Shown here: piece after piece, positions 1-9,040 of the stretch | How the letters are laid out: each line of letters starts with the position of its first letter | Numbering within the stretch: the first letter of the stretch is position 1 | Assembly (NCBI GenBank): GCA_964587835.1 | Contig: CAZPMN010000011.1 | Location: forward strand, 1-64,000 | DNA from: Erginobacter sp964587835 | GTDB taxonomy: Bacteria > Auribacterota > Erginobacteria > Erginobacterales > Erginobacteraceae | Direction: 5' to 3' | DNA length: 64,000 bases | Translations under genes and position numbers: made by a program | Notes under the pieces: model-generated | Databases searched by the model: none | The model's input: only the letters and a program-made list of their open reading frames with translations | Told to the model about the DNA's origin: nothing

Positions 1-74
1 TGATGGATCGGAATGTCTGCCGCATTCCTTGTACTAATTGTAGTATCGCATCGCTTGGAAAGGGCATGAAACGG

Positions 75-102
75 TAATCAGTGATCGGTAATCAGTAATC
101 AG
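75..102. repeat. heptamer repeat array (TAATCAG type)
   Basis: Four contiguous 7-base units: TAATCAG, TGATCGG, TAATCAG, TAATCAG. They sit directly upstream of the fumarase beta gene. The same period-7 organisation with different unit sequences recurs in at least six other intergenic places in this window. Bases 1-74 contain no gene, only a small GGAATG/CATTCC hairpin (10-28) and the motif GTAGTATCG at 40-48. Confidence 0.8.
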
Positions 103-108
103 TGAGAT

Positions 109-675
109 ATGGCCCGGACGATTACAATCTCGACCCCGCTCGACGCCGGGACGATCTCCCGGCTGCGGGCCGGGGACCGGGTCCTGATCCGGGGGAAGAT
201 CTACACCGCACGTGATCACGCCCACCGTCTCCTGGCCGCTCTGATCCGGGAAGGCGCCGACCTTCCCTTCGACCTGCGGGGCCAGGTCATCTACTACACC
301 GGTCCCGCGCCCGCGCCGCCCGGGTCCGTGATCGGCCCGGCCGGTCCGACCACCGCCGGCCGGATGGATCCCTTCACCCCCACTCTCCTGGAGGCCGGAC
401 TCAAGGGGATGATCGGGAAGGGCCAGCGATCGGAGACGGTGGTGGAGGCCATCCGCCGGACCGGAGCGGTTTATTTCGCCGCCACCGGCGGGGCAGCGGT
501 CCTCCTGGCCCGGTCGATAAAGAAGTCACGCCTGGCCGCCTACCCCGAGCTCGGTCCGGAGGCGATCCGGGAATTGGAAGTGGAGGACTTCCCCGTCCTG
601 GTTGCCGTCGACTGCCGCGGCGGCGATCTCTATCGGGAAGGGCGGGAGAAGTACCGGAGGGGCGGTGAGCGGTAA
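109..675 (+). CDS. fumarate hydratase class I, beta (C-terminal) subunit
   Basis: Fe-S hydro-lyase of the two-subunit class I fumarase/tartrate dehydratase family, which interconverts fumarate and malate. The 188-residue length matches the stand-alone beta subunit. Family hallmarks are the segment around residues 78-104 (GPTTAGRMDPFTP then GLKGMIGKG) and the later GGAAVLLARSIK and PVLVAVDCRGGDLY segments. The beta subunit lacks the cluster-ligating cysteines, which are on the alpha subunit; alpha would be expected upstream, outside this window. ATG start, no strong Shine-Dalgarno. The final codons and TAA stop lie inside a heptamer array (664-697). Fumarase versus tartrate dehydratase cannot be settled from beta alone. 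Confidence 0.87.
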   Translation: MARTITISTPLDAGTISRLRAGDRVLIRGKIYTARDHAHRLLAALIREGADLPFDLRGQVIYYTGPAPAPPGSVIGPAGPTTAGRMDPFTPTLLEAGLKGMIGKGQRSETVVEAIRRTGAVYFAATGGAAVLLARSIKKSRLAAYPELGPEAIRELEVEDFPVLVAVDCRGGDLYREGREKYRRGGER

Positions 676-697
676 TCAGTGAGCAGTGAGCAGTATC
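664..697. repeat. heptamer repeat array overlapping a stop codon
   Basis: Units GGTGAGC, GGTAATC, AGTGAGC, AGTGAGC and AGTATCG follow without gaps. The array begins inside the last codons of the fumarase beta gene and contains its TAA stop. Confidence 0.75.
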
Positions 698-710
698 GCC
701 CTCCGGGCTT

Positions 711-757
711 GTAGTATCGGAATGCCGTCGGCATTCCCGGCGGTAATTGTAGTATCG
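711..757. repeat. GTAGTATCG direct repeats around a hairpin
   Basis: The nonamer GTAGTATCG occurs at 711-719 and 749-757. Between them is a hairpin with arms GGAATGCC (719-726) and GGCATTCC (730-737). A related GGAATG/CATTCC hairpin followed by GTAGTATCG lies at 10-48, so this is a second copy of one short intergenic element. Confidence 0.6.
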
Positions 758-856
758 TTGCGCCTGAAATCAGTTCCGGGCACCAAGCGCAAGGTTCGTT
801 GGTAATTCGTGGTAATTAGTGTAATTAGTGGACTACAACAAGAGGGTTATGCGGCG

Positions 857-1363
857 ATGATCCATATCTATACCGGCAACGGGGTGGGCAAGACCACCGC
901 CGCCCTCGGCCTTGCCCTCCGCTTTCTGGGGCGGGGGAAGAGAGTCGCCCTGGTCCAGTTTCTCAAGAAACAACCTTCCGGGGAGATCACGGCCCTGGCC
1001 CGGTTTGACGGATGCCGGGTCCGCCGTTTCGGGACGGAAAATTTCCTGATCGACCGGCCACCCGACCGGGAAGACTATCGGGAGGCCGAGGCCGGACTGG
1101 CCGAGGCGGAGCGGATCCTGAAGGGAGACGGGGTCGATCTCCTGATCCTCGACGAGGTCAACGTCGCCCTCGATCTCGGCTTGGTTCCCCTGACCCGGGT
1201 GGAGAAGCTGATCGGCGACTGTCCGGGTGAGACCGAACTTGTCCTCACCGGAAGGAACTGTCCCCCGCCGCTCCTGGCCCGGGCAGATTACGTCAGCGAG
1301 ATTCGGGAGGTCCGGCATCCCTTCCGCCGAGGGGTCCCGCCCCGGGCTGGCGTCGAGTTCTGA
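857..1363 (+). CDS. cobO: cob(I)alamin adenosyltransferase, CobA/CobO/BtuR type
   Basis: ATP:corrinoid adenosyltransferase, which makes adenosylcobalamin or its precursors from reduced corrinoid and ATP. The start at 857 is chosen because the encoded protein then begins with the usual strand-plus-P-loop (MIHIYTGNGVGKTTAALG, residues 1-18); the open frame extends upstream to 809 but adds only repeat-derived residues. Further family features are VALVQFLKK and the LLILDEVNVALDLGL Walker-B-like region about residues 95-109, then ELVLTGRNCPP. The 168-residue length is normal. No other cobalamin gene lies nearby, so a salvage role is plausible but inferred. Confidence 0.92.
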   Translation: MIHIYTGNGVGKTTAALGLALRFLGRGKRVALVQFLKKQPSGEITALARFDGCRVRRFGTENFLIDRPPDREDYREAEAGLAEAERILKGDGVDLLILDEVNVALDLGLVPLTRVEKLIGDCPGETELVLTGRNCPPPLLARADYVSEIREVRHPFRRGVPPRAGVEF

Positions 1364-1453
1364 ACGCCGGTTCCCCTTGATCTAATCTCTCTCCTCTGGT
1401 AACGTCTACCCGCTTAAACCGGATCATCAACCGCAATCACAAGGAGAAAGATA

Positions 1454-2443
<990 letters not shown>

Positions 2444-2453
2444 GGAAAACGCG

Positions 2454-3251
2454 GTGAAAAAAATCCCGTCCGTCGCCACCCTCGCACTGGTCCTGCCGGC
2501 GCTGCTGGCCCTCTCCTGTGCCCGTTCCGCCTGCCTTTTGCGGGGCAGCGAGGCGGAGGAGTACCTGGCCGGCCGAACCCAGCTGATCGACTCCGGCGAC
2601 TACACCTTCCTGGCGCTTCGTAACCGGCAGGACGATGTCCTGATGTCCGCTTTCTTCAACCGCGACCGGGGTGGGGCCCACGGGGGGAACTTCGAGATCA
2701 TCCGTCGGGAGAAGAGTATGGGCTACCACTCCGACGATTGCCCCTTCACTGCCGTGGTCCTTGACTCGCCTTCAGGGGAAAGGGGCGGCACACCGGATCG
2801 GTCGGCGCTTGAGGAGATTCACCGATCGCTTCTGGTTCCGGCCGTGGTTCTTGACGCGGCCGGGGAGGAGGTGGCGGTGGTCTACCTTCCGGCCGGCCGC
2901 CGGCTGGCCGCCTTCGTCCGGCCGGACGGCCAAGTCCGTCTGGAGCTGGGGTTCCGGGGTCCGGGCGAGGGGGATATCCGGTATTCACTGGAGCTGGACG
3001 GCGCCGGCCGGTCAACCGCCAAAACGTCTCCCCCCGGGGAGACCGAAAAGGAGCAGGTCAAGATGAGAGATGTCAAAGTTGGAGATCTGGTGCAGTGGAA
3101 GTCGGGTTCGAAGATCCGGGTCGGCGTGGTCAAGTCGCTGGCCAGGGACGGCGGCGCCGTGATCAACGTCCCGACCACCGGCGGATCGCGGGAAGAAAAG
3201 ATCAAGGTTGACCGCCTGGAGATCATCACCTCCACGGTCGAATCGGAATAA
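2454..3251 (+). CDS. putative lipoprotein with C-terminal SH3-like module
   Basis: I do not recognise the family. GTG start, 10 bases after ilvC. Residues 1-22 form a basic-hydrophobic signal ending in ALSC, a weak lipobox. The middle of the protein is polar and featureless. The last about 62 residues (from MRDVKVGDLVQW) look like a small beta-barrel with alternating VGDLV, VGVVKSL and VDRLEII strands. The ATG at 3063 opens this module in frame behind AAAAGGAG at 9-base spacing, so it may also be translated as a separate 62-residue cytosolic protein, or the gene may be an old fusion. Function unknown. Confidence 0.6.
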   Translation: MKKIPSVATLALVLPALLALSCARSACLLRGSEAEEYLAGRTQLIDSGDYTFLALRNRQDDVLMSAFFNRDRGGAHGGNFEIIRREKSMGYHSDDCPFTAVVLDSPSGERGGTPDRSALEEIHRSLLVPAVVLDAAGEEVAVVYLPAGRRLAAFVRPDGQVRLELGFRGPGEGDIRYSLELDGAGRSTAKTSPPGETEKEQVKMRDVKVGDLVQWKSGSKIRVGVVKSLARDGGAVINVPTTGGSREEKIKVDRLEIITSTVESE

Positions 3252-3274
3252 CCCGGCCCGCGGGCAGCTGTCAG

Positions 3275-3330
3275 TCGGTCATCACGAGGCGTCCCGATCC
3301 CTTTCGGGACGCCGAAGCAATCTCAATCAT
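3275..3330. repeat. truncated CATTGCGAG/AGCAATCTC-family repeat
   Basis: Degenerate copy of the dispersed palindromic element that recurs through the window: GTCATCACGAG, then a hairpin built on GGCGTCCCG/CGGGACGCC, then GAAGCAATCTCAATC. It sits just upstream of the LOG-like gene. Confidence 0.7.
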
Positions 3331-3343
3331 CTGCTTAAAAGAG

Positions 3344-3799
3344 ATGCTGATCAGCGTTATCGGCGGCAACCGGGCCTCCCCGGAGATCCTGGCCCGGGCC
3401 GAGGAACTGGGCCGGGGGCTGGCCGCGCGCGGTCTGACCGTAGTCTGCGGTGGCCTGGGCGGGGTGATGGAAGCGGTCTGTCGGGGAGCCCAGGCGGCCG
3501 GAGGGGAGACGATCGGGATCCTGCCCGGGACCCGGGCCTCGGCCGCCAACCCTTATGTTACCATCTCACTCCCCACGGGGATCGGTTTGGCCCGCAACGC
3601 CATCGTCGCCCTGGCCGGCCGGGCGGTGATCGCCCTCGATGGGAAGTACGGAACTCTCTCCGAGATCGCCTACGCCCTCAATTTCCGCAAGCCGGTGATC
3701 GGGATTGACACCTGGAAGATCGAGGGCGTCCGGCCCGCCGCATCAGTCGCCGAGGCCCTGGCGCTGGTGGACGAACTGCGCAGAGCGCAGAGCGCATAG
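3344..3799 (+). CDS. LOG/SLOG-like protein (TIGR00725 type)
   Basis: Rossmann-like protein related to cytokinin-riboside-monophosphate phosphoribohydrolases (LOG) and molybdenum-cofactor-carrier-like proteins. The nucleotide-binding signature CGGLGGVMEA is at residues 35-44 and GTLSEIA at 103-109, with the IGILPG strand between. It is 151 residues long, the size of the short bacterial group. Family members bind nucleotides, but the physiological substrate here is unknown. Weak Shine-Dalgarno (AAAAGAG adjacent to ATG). The last codons and the TAG stop are formed by a GCGCAGA heptamer array. Confidence 0.8.
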   Translation: MLISVIGGNRASPEILARAEELGRGLAARGLTVVCGGLGGVMEAVCRGAQAAGGETIGILPGTRASAANPYVTISLPTGIGLARNAIVALAGRAVIALDGKYGTLSEIAYALNFRKPVIGIDTWKIEGVRPAASVAEALALVDELRRAQSA

Positions 3800-3841
3800 A
3801 GCCCGGGCGCTTTGCGCTCTGCTCCATGCGCTTTGCTGTTT
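3778..3841. repeat. heptamer repeat array (GCGCAGA/GCGCTTT types)
   Basis: GCGCAGA, GCGCAGA, GCGCATA and GAGCCCG on one side and GCGCTTT, GCGCTCT, GCTCCAT, GCGCTTT, GCTGTTT on the other, so the units switch strand in the middle. The array carries the stop codon of the preceding plus-strand gene and reaches within two bases of the end of the convergent SNase-like gene. Confidence 0.75.
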
Positions 3842-3842
3842 C

Positions 3843-4808
3843 CTATTCTCTCCACACCCCCTTCTTCGCCACGCGGGCGGACTTCTCGGCGGCGCGCAGT
3901 TCCCGGCCATAGGCCAGCCCCCGTCCGGCGTCCTTCAGGCGGGCCAGGCCCCGCTCCAGGAGTTCGAGGTTGACCATTCGGCCCCCCTCGAATACATAGG
4001 CCTTCCCGGTCCCGTTCACCGGCCCCCGGCCGGCCTCAAACTCCATCCGGACAGTCTTACCCCCGATCCGGAACCGGATGAAGTGGTCCGCCCGCAGGGC
4101 GACCGGATCGATTATGGCCCCTTCCCGTTCCGCCCGGCGCGGTAGTTCGATCCCCAGGTAACTGATCGTCCAGGGCTCGCTCCCCACCCGGACCGTGAAG
4201 CTTCCCCCGGCGAGTGTCTTCTCGACCGTACCCTGGTGGGTCTCGCGTTCGCTCTTTCGGGCCGCCTTCTCCCGGGCCGCCGCCATCCGCCGGCGGAAGA
4301 AATCGCTCACCTGGCCGGAGACGACCCTTCCGGGTTCCGTGTAGTGGAGGAACATCACCGCCACCCAGAGGAAGAGGCCGGCGGTGATGGCGATGCTGAA
4401 GAGGTTCCGGCGGGAATGGGCCGGGCGGCCGCTGGGGGAGATCTTGGCCCCCTTCGCGTATCTCTTCCGCTCCGTCTCCTCGATCCGGGTGATTTTGAGC
4501 ATCGTCCGGTAAACGTCGGTCTCTGCCGCGATCGGGTAAGCCGCGGTCCGGCAGTCGATCACCACCTGCAATCTTCCATCCACGCTCTCCAGTCCAGCCC
4601 GGTGAAAGATGTATTTCTGATTTTTCTCCAGGTCTCCGATCGTTGAGTCGGCCCGGAGGGTGAAGAAGGCGAATCCGGTCTCGTCTTCCAGCCTCCCCTC
4701 TCGAACAGTCTCCGGGCGGGGGGAATCCCAGAGTGAGATCACGGTCGCCTTGACCGTCACCGGAACCCGGTCGGGGTTCAGATTTTTGATGGGGGTGATC
4801 TGCGCCAT
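3843..4808 (-). CDS. membrane-anchored OB-fold/SNase-like protein
   Basis: 321 residues from the ATG at 4808, chosen over an upstream in-frame start because upstream sequence overlaps the tRNA terminator and looks non-coding. Residues 15-110 look like an OB-fold with nucleic-acid-binding character; residues 136-155 form a transmembrane helix; residues about 195-321 resemble staphylococcal-nuclease/thermonuclease domains (ISYLGIELP, GKAYVF, NLELLERGLA, AAEKSARVAKKGVW). The canonical acidic and arginine catalytic residues of nucleases (RLIGIDTPE-like and YGR-like motifs) are replaced here, so catalysis is doubtful. Likely an exported or membrane-facing SNase-like binding domain. Confidence 0.65.
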   Translation of the reverse strand: MAQITPIKNLNPDRVPVTVKATVISLWDSPRPETVREGRLEDETGFAFFTLRADSTIGDLEKNQKYIFHRAGLESVDGRLQVVIDCRTAAYPIAAETDVYRTMLKITRIEETERKRYAKGAKISPSGRPAHSRRNLFSIAITAGLFLWVAVMFLHYTEPGRVVSGQVSDFFRRRMAAAREKAARKSERETHQGTVEKTLAGGSFTVRVGSEPWTISYLGIELPRRAEREGAIIDPVALRADHFIRFRIGGKTVRMEFEAGRGPVNGTGKAYVFEGGRMVNLELLERGLARLKDAGRGLAYGRELRAAEKSARVAKKGVWRE

Positions 4809-4902
4809 GCCGCTTCCGGAGATAAAATTAACCCCGCGAATTTGAAAGTATAATATAACGCCGGCGGGAATAGGATGGGGAAATAATTTGCCCGGATTGG
4901 AG

Positions 4903-4938
4903 AAAAAAAGAAGCGGGCCGGAGAGACCCGGCCCGCTT
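4903..4938 (-). terminator. Rho-independent terminator of the tRNA
   Basis: On the minus strand an 11-bp GC-rich stem (arms 4928-4938 and 4911-4921, six-base loop) is followed by a run of seven T at 4909-4903. It lies immediately 3' of the initiator tRNA. Confidence 0.9.
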
Positions 4939-4942
4939 GGCA

Positions 4943-5016
<74 letters not shown>

Positions 5017-5026
5017 TCGTGGAAAC

Positions 5027-5056
5027 ACTATACTACGCCCCCCCGGGGGTTGTCAA
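5027..5056 (-). promoter_or_regulatory. sigma-70-type promoter of tRNA-fMet
   Basis: On the minus strand TTGACA (5056-5051), an 18-base GC-rich spacer and TATAGT (5032-5027). The transcript would start about 5020, a few bases before the mature tRNA 5' end. Confidence 0.75.
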
Positions 5057-5212
5057 CCCGGTTTTCCGGACTTTTGGGACTTTTTCTTTCCTGGTTCGTG
5101 GATATCCGGATGACGGTGTCGCGCGAGTCTGTTAAAGTGGGCGCACCGGTCCCCCCACCGGCGGGAGGGCCGGCCGGTCAACCGCAACAGGACATCGGGT
5201 CAGGCAGATTCA

Positions 5213-6049
5213 GTGGAGCGGGAACTCTATTCCGTCCGGGAACGGGAGATTTGCCTCGACCCCCTGCTCCGCCGGCTCCGCCGCCGCCCGGGCGGGACGG
5301 TAATTGTCGGCCTCCAGGGCGGCCAGGGGACGGGGAAGACCACCCTGGCCGGTTACCTGGTCCGCCGGCTGACGGAGACGGGGTCCAGCGTCGTCTCGTT
5401 CTCGCTGGACGACTTTTACACCGGCTGGAACGAGCGTCACCGCCTGGCCGCGACCCTCCCCGGCAACCCCTACTATGGCCTGCCCCGGGGGATGCCGGGG
5501 ACGCACCGGACAGAGGAGCTTCTGGCCGTGCTGCAGGCCCTGAAAGCCGGCCGGGACGTTGATCTTCCGGTCTTTGACAAATCGGCCCGGGGGGGCGAGG
5601 GCGAGATCGCGGCTCGGACCGTGCCGGTCCGGGGGCGGCGGGATTTCGTCCTCTTCGAGGGGTGGTGTATCGGGATCCCGGAGTCCACTCCCCAAGATCT
5701 GGAAGCGACGGTTCGCCGCCACCGCCTCCCGCCCCTGGTCGGGGGTTTCGAGGCGGTGCTGGCCCGGATCGGCCCTTACCAGGCGGTCTGGGAGACGATC
5801 GACCTGCTGATCATGCTATACCCCGATGCCCCCCGGCTCCACGAAAGGTGGCGGCTGGAGCAGGAGAGAGATCTGATCTCCCGGCGGGGCTCCGGGATGG
5901 CCGCCGCCCGGGTGCGAGAGATGGTCCGGCTCTTTCTCCCCTTCACCTACCTCTGTTATGATAAACTCGCGCCGGATATCCGGCTCCCGATCAACCGCTC
6001 CCATCGGTTCCGCGGGATGATTGAGGGCCCGGGGACGAGGAGATGCTGA
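5213..6049 (+). CDS. P-loop kinase, D-glycerate 3-kinase/uridine-kinase-like
   Basis: 278 residues. Residues 33-44 (GLQGGQGTGKTT) are a Walker A loop and FSLDDFYTGW (63-72) matches the DDFY motif of the glycerate-kinase (GLYK/Tda10/YggC) branch of the PRK-like kinases. FVLFEGWCIG and the later R-x-E-Q-E-R region fit the same fold. The likely reaction is ATP-dependent phosphorylation of glycerate or a related small alcohol; the substrate is inferred from family only. GTG start with weak ribosome binding; no alternative ATG near the fold start. Confidence 0.75.
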   Translation: MERELYSVREREICLDPLLRRLRRRPGGTVIVGLQGGQGTGKTTLAGYLVRRLTETGSSVVSFSLDDFYTGWNERHRLAATLPGNPYYGLPRGMPGTHRTEELLAVLQALKAGRDVDLPVFDKSARGGEGEIAARTVPVRGRRDFVLFEGWCIGIPESTPQDLEATVRRHRLPPLVGGFEAVLARIGPYQAVWETIDLLIMLYPDAPRLHERWRLEQERDLISRRGSGMAAARVREMVRLFLPFTYLCYDKLAPDIRLPINRSHRFRGMIEGPGTRRC

Positions 6050-6116
6050 TCGTGAAGCGGGGAGTGGAATACTATGCCGGCCTTGCCTTCCGGCCGGAAA
6101 GGAGGCGGGTCGGGAA

Positions 6117-6641
6117 ATGAATGACCGGATGCGGGTGGCGGTCGGGGATATCACGAAACTGGAGGTGGACGCGATCGTCAACGCCGCCAACCGGTCCCTG
6201 CTCGGCGGGGGCGGGGTGGACGGGGCGATCCATCGGGCGGCCGGCCCGGAACTGCTCGAGGAGTGCCGGAAGCTCGGCGGGTGCGAGACCGGGGATGCGA
6301 AGCTGACCCGGGGCTACCGGCTCCCCGCCCGTTACGTCATCCACACCGTCGGCCCGGTCTGGCGGGGCGGGGGGAAGGGGGAGCCGGAGCTGTTGGCGTC
6401 CTGTTACCGCAACAGCCTGGCCCTGGCCGCGGAGCGGGGACTCGCCTCGGTCGCCTTCCCGGCCGTCAGCTGCGGGGTATACGGTTACCCGGTGGAACAG
6501 GCCGCCCGGATCGCCGTCCGGGAGACTGGTGATTTCCTCGCCTCCCACGCGGTGCCGGAAGAAGTCATCTTCGTCTGCTTCGATTCCGAGACCGCTGCGG
6601 AATACCGGGGCGCGTTGGAAGAGTTCCGGGCCGGGAGATGA
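6117..6641 (+). CDS. macro domain protein (ADP-ribose-binding/hydrolase)
   Basis: 174 residues from the ATG at 6117, behind GGAGGCGGG; upstream in-frame codons would run into the previous gene. Motifs: GDITKLEVDAIVNAANRSLL (10-29), GGGGVDGAIHRAAG (30-43), ARYVIHTVGPVW and FPAVSCGVYGYP, all typical of MacroD/YmdB-type macro domains that hydrolyse O-acetyl-ADP-ribose or mono-ADP-ribosyl groups. Asn22/Asn25 and Asp35 positions are conserved. The next gene starts inside its stop (ATGA overlap), suggesting co-translation. Confidence 0.93.
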   Translation: MNDRMRVAVGDITKLEVDAIVNAANRSLLGGGGVDGAIHRAAGPELLEECRKLGGCETGDAKLTRGYRLPARYVIHTVGPVWRGGGKGEPELLASCYRNSLALAAERGLASVAFPAVSCGVYGYPVEQAARIAVRETGDFLASHAVPEEVIFVCFDSETAAEYRGALEEFRAGR

Positions 6642-7336
6642 CCGCCCGACTTCTCAACGAAGGGACGGTCTTCGACCTGGCGGTCCTGGCCGCCAACATC
6701 TGGCTGGTCCCGAGGCTCTCCGGCCTGGCCGGCTTCGGGGGGAGGGGGGAAGCCGTTTTCGGGGCCTTGCTCCTGCTTTCTCTGCCGGTCTATTGCCTGG
6801 GGGCCTGGCTGAAGCGCGGACCGCTGGGGGAACGACTTAAGGGCTCGAAACCGCCCTTCGGCATCCTGGTCGTCCTCTTCATCCTCCTGGTAATGCAGTA
6901 CGGGTACTTCATCGCCATCCTGGAGTTCGGGTGGACTTTGCTCGGGGGTGGGGACGAGTCGGGGATCTTTATGGTCCTGGTTCTCCTGATCGCCGGCTTT
7001 CCCCCGGCCCTGACCGTGAGGGCTCTCTCCCCGACCCGCGTCGAGATCCCCACGGCACCGGTGCCCTTCCGGGAGCCCCTGGCGGACCTTGCCCTCGGTT
7101 TCTCCGCGGTGGTCTCCCTGGCCTGGTGGGAGGGGGTCTTTGTCGAATCCCTGTCTCGGGACGGGGGTTGGGGGCCGGCGGCGGCGGTTCTCCTCACGGT
7201 CCTGCTGGCGGTTCCCTTCGCGATCTTCTACCTATCCCCCCGGATCCTGCTCCTGGCCGAGGACTACCGCCGCCCCGCCACCTGGGCCCGGACGGCGGCC
7301 GTGATGCTCCCCCTGACCGCCCGGCTGATGGGATAG
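6638..7336 (+). CDS. multi-pass membrane protein of unknown function
   Basis: 232 residues with about six hydrophobic segments, for example AVFGALLLLSLPVYCLGAWL, GILVVLFILLVMQYGYFIAI, GIFMVLVLLIAGFPPAL and AAAVLLTVLLAVPFAIFYL. I do not recognise the family. It overlaps the macro domain gene by four bases, so the pair is probably one operon. A 34-base direct repeat (7337-7370) begins right after its stop codon. Confidence 0.7.
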   Translation: MTARLLNEGTVFDLAVLAANIWLVPRLSGLAGFGGRGEAVFGALLLLSLPVYCLGAWLKRGPLGERLKGSKPPFGILVVLFILLVMQYGYFIAILEFGWTLLGGGDESGIFMVLVLLIAGFPPALTVRALSPTRVEIPTAPVPFREPLADLALGFSAVVSLAWWEGVFVESLSRDGGWGPAAAVLLTVLLAVPFAIFYLSPRILLLAEDYRRPATWARTAAVMLPLTARLMG

Positions 7337-7370
7337 AAAAAGGGGTCAGTCACTATTTATTGACATTTTT
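7337..7370. repeat. direct repeat copy 1 flanking the RecB-like nuclease gene
   Basis: Begins AAAAAGGGGTCAGTCACTAT and continues through TTATTGACATTTTT. An almost identical copy in the same orientation lies at 8961-8994, on the other side of the 7491-8987 gene. Within each copy GTCA and TGAC can pair. Confidence 0.8.
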
Positions 7371-7490
7371 CTCCGGCCGGGACCTCGGAAATATCCGCGA
7401 GCACGCAAAGGGAGGGTGTGGGACCAGGGGATAATCGGTGGCTAGCCGGCTGGATCCGGGTTAGAATTTCTGCGGGAGGTGATTTGACGA

Positions 7491-8987
7491 ATGATCGCGA
7501 TAACCGGATCGATGCTCTACAGCTACGCCCTCTGCCCCCACCGGGTGACCCTCGATCTCTTCGGCGACCCGGCGAAGCGGGACGAGGTCAGTGTCTTCGT
7601 CGAGCTGCTCTGGGAAAGGGGCAACCTCTACGAGCAGGAAGTAGTCGCGGGGTTAAAGGTGCCCTTTCTCAACCTCCGGGGCGTGGAACCGGCCGAGGAG
7701 CGCGAGCGCCAAACCCGCGCGGCCCTGGAAGCCGGAACCGGACTGATTTACGGGGGGCGCCTCTCCTCCGGCGACTTGCTGGGTGAACCCGACCTGCTCC
7801 GGCGCCGGGGAGGGTATTACGTCGCCGGCGATATCAAGAGCGGGTCGGGCCGGGAGGGAGCCGGCGAGGGGAGCCCGGGTAAGCCGAAGAAGCATTATGC
7901 CTGGCAGCTTGCTCTCTACCTCGACATCCTGAAGTCCCTCGGCTGGGCCGCCGGCGAGGAAACCTTTGTCATCGACATTCACGGCGAGGAGGTGCCCTAC
8001 GATCTCTCCCTTCCCCGGGGAACCAGGCTGCCGCCGATGTGGACCGAGTACCGGGAAGTCCTCGGGGAGGTGCGGGCGATCGCCCAGGGGGAGAAGAAGA
8101 CCCGTCCGGCCCTCTGCGCCGCCTGCAAGCTCTGCCACTGGCGCAGCTGCTGCCGGGCCCGGCTGGAAGCTGCCAACGACCTGACCCTTATACCCGAGCT
8201 GGGCCGGGCCCGGCGGGACAGGCTGGTCCGTAAGTTTCCCACCGTCCGTTCCCTGGCCACCGCCGCTCCGGGAAGTCTGGTCCGGGGCAAGAAGAGCCTG
8301 ATCTCCGGGGTCGGACGCGATACTCTGCTGAAATTCCACGCCCGGGCCCGGTTGCTGACGGAGAAGCGGGCCGGACCCTATTTCACCAAGAAGATCGATT
8401 TCCCCCCCGCCGGGCGGGAACTGTTCTTCGATGTTGAGACCGACCCGATGCGGGACGTCTGCTACCTTCACGGCTTCGTCATCCGGGAAGGGGGAAAGGA
8501 GACTTACCGGGGCTACTTCGCCGACCGGCCGACGGAAGAAGACGAACGGCGGGCGTTCGCTCAGGCCTGGGAGCTGATCGTCACCGGTTTCACCGCCCTC
8601 TACGTCTACTCGTCCTACGAGCGGACCACCCTGAGAAAGCTGGCCGACCGTTACCCCGGGGTGGCTACGATGGAGGAGGTGGAAGAACTCTTCACCCGCC
8701 AGGAGGTGATCGACCTCTACGGCGACCTGGTCAAGACCAGAATGGAGTGGCCGACCAACGACTACTCGGTCAAGACCCTGGCCAAGTTCCTCGGCTTCAA
8801 GTGGCGGGATACCGACCCTTCGGGGGCCTCCTCGATCCAGTGGTATCACCAATGGACCGAGACCGGGGACGAGGGGCTCAAGAAGCGGATCCTCGAATAC
8901 AATGAGGACGACTGCATAGCGATGCGCGTCCTCCTCGATGCGGTCCGCTCCCTCCCCGAAAAAAAGGGGTCAGTCATTATATATTGA
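7491..8987 (+). CDS. RecB-like nuclease with RNase H-like domain (TM0106 family)
   Basis: 498 residues. The N-terminal half is a PD-(D/E)XK domain: C15 in YALCPHR, GEPDLL (98-103), DIKSG (114-118), and a cysteine group at 209, 212, 215, 220 and 221 that probably binds an Fe-S cluster as in Cas4/AddB-type nucleases. The C-terminal half begins with LFFDVETDP (311-319) and ends with YNEDDC, the DEDD-type 3'-5' exonuclease acids of the YprB branch. Known as TM0106-family putative nucleases; role in repair or defence is unproven. The last residues (KKGSVIIY) and the stop are encoded by the downstream direct repeat. Confidence 0.85.
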   Translation: MIAITGSMLYSYALCPHRVTLDLFGDPAKRDEVSVFVELLWERGNLYEQEVVAGLKVPFLNLRGVEPAEERERQTRAALEAGTGLIYGGRLSSGDLLGEPDLLRRRGGYYVAGDIKSGSGREGAGEGSPGKPKKHYAWQLALYLDILKSLGWAAGEETFVIDIHGEEVPYDLSLPRGTRLPPMWTEYREVLGEVRAIAQGEKKTRPALCAACKLCHWRSCCRARLEAANDLTLIPELGRARRDRLVRKFPTVRSLATAAPGSLVRGKKSLISGVGRDTLLKFHARARLLTEKRAGPYFTKKIDFPPAGRELFFDVETDPMRDVCYLHGFVIREGGKETYRGYFADRPTEEDERRAFAQAWELIVTGFTALYVYSSYERTTLRKLADRYPGVATMEEVEELFTRQEVIDLYGDLVKTRMEWPTNDYSVKTLAKFLGFKWRDTDPSGASSIQWYHQWTETGDEGLKKRILEYNEDDCIAMRVLLDAVRSLPEKKGSVIIY

Positions 8988-8994
8988 CATTTTA
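8961..8994. repeat. direct repeat copy 2, supplies the nuclease stop codon
   Basis: Same orientation and nearly the same sequence as 7337-7370 (AAAAAGGGGTCAGTCATTAT then ATATTGACATTTTA). Its TGA is the stop codon of the RecB-like nuclease, so the repeat arrived at or replaced the original 3' end. Confidence 0.8.
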
Positions 8995-9040
8995 TTCCCG
9001 GCCGCCCGGGCTTCGAAGCAGGAACCATGATTTTCCACGG

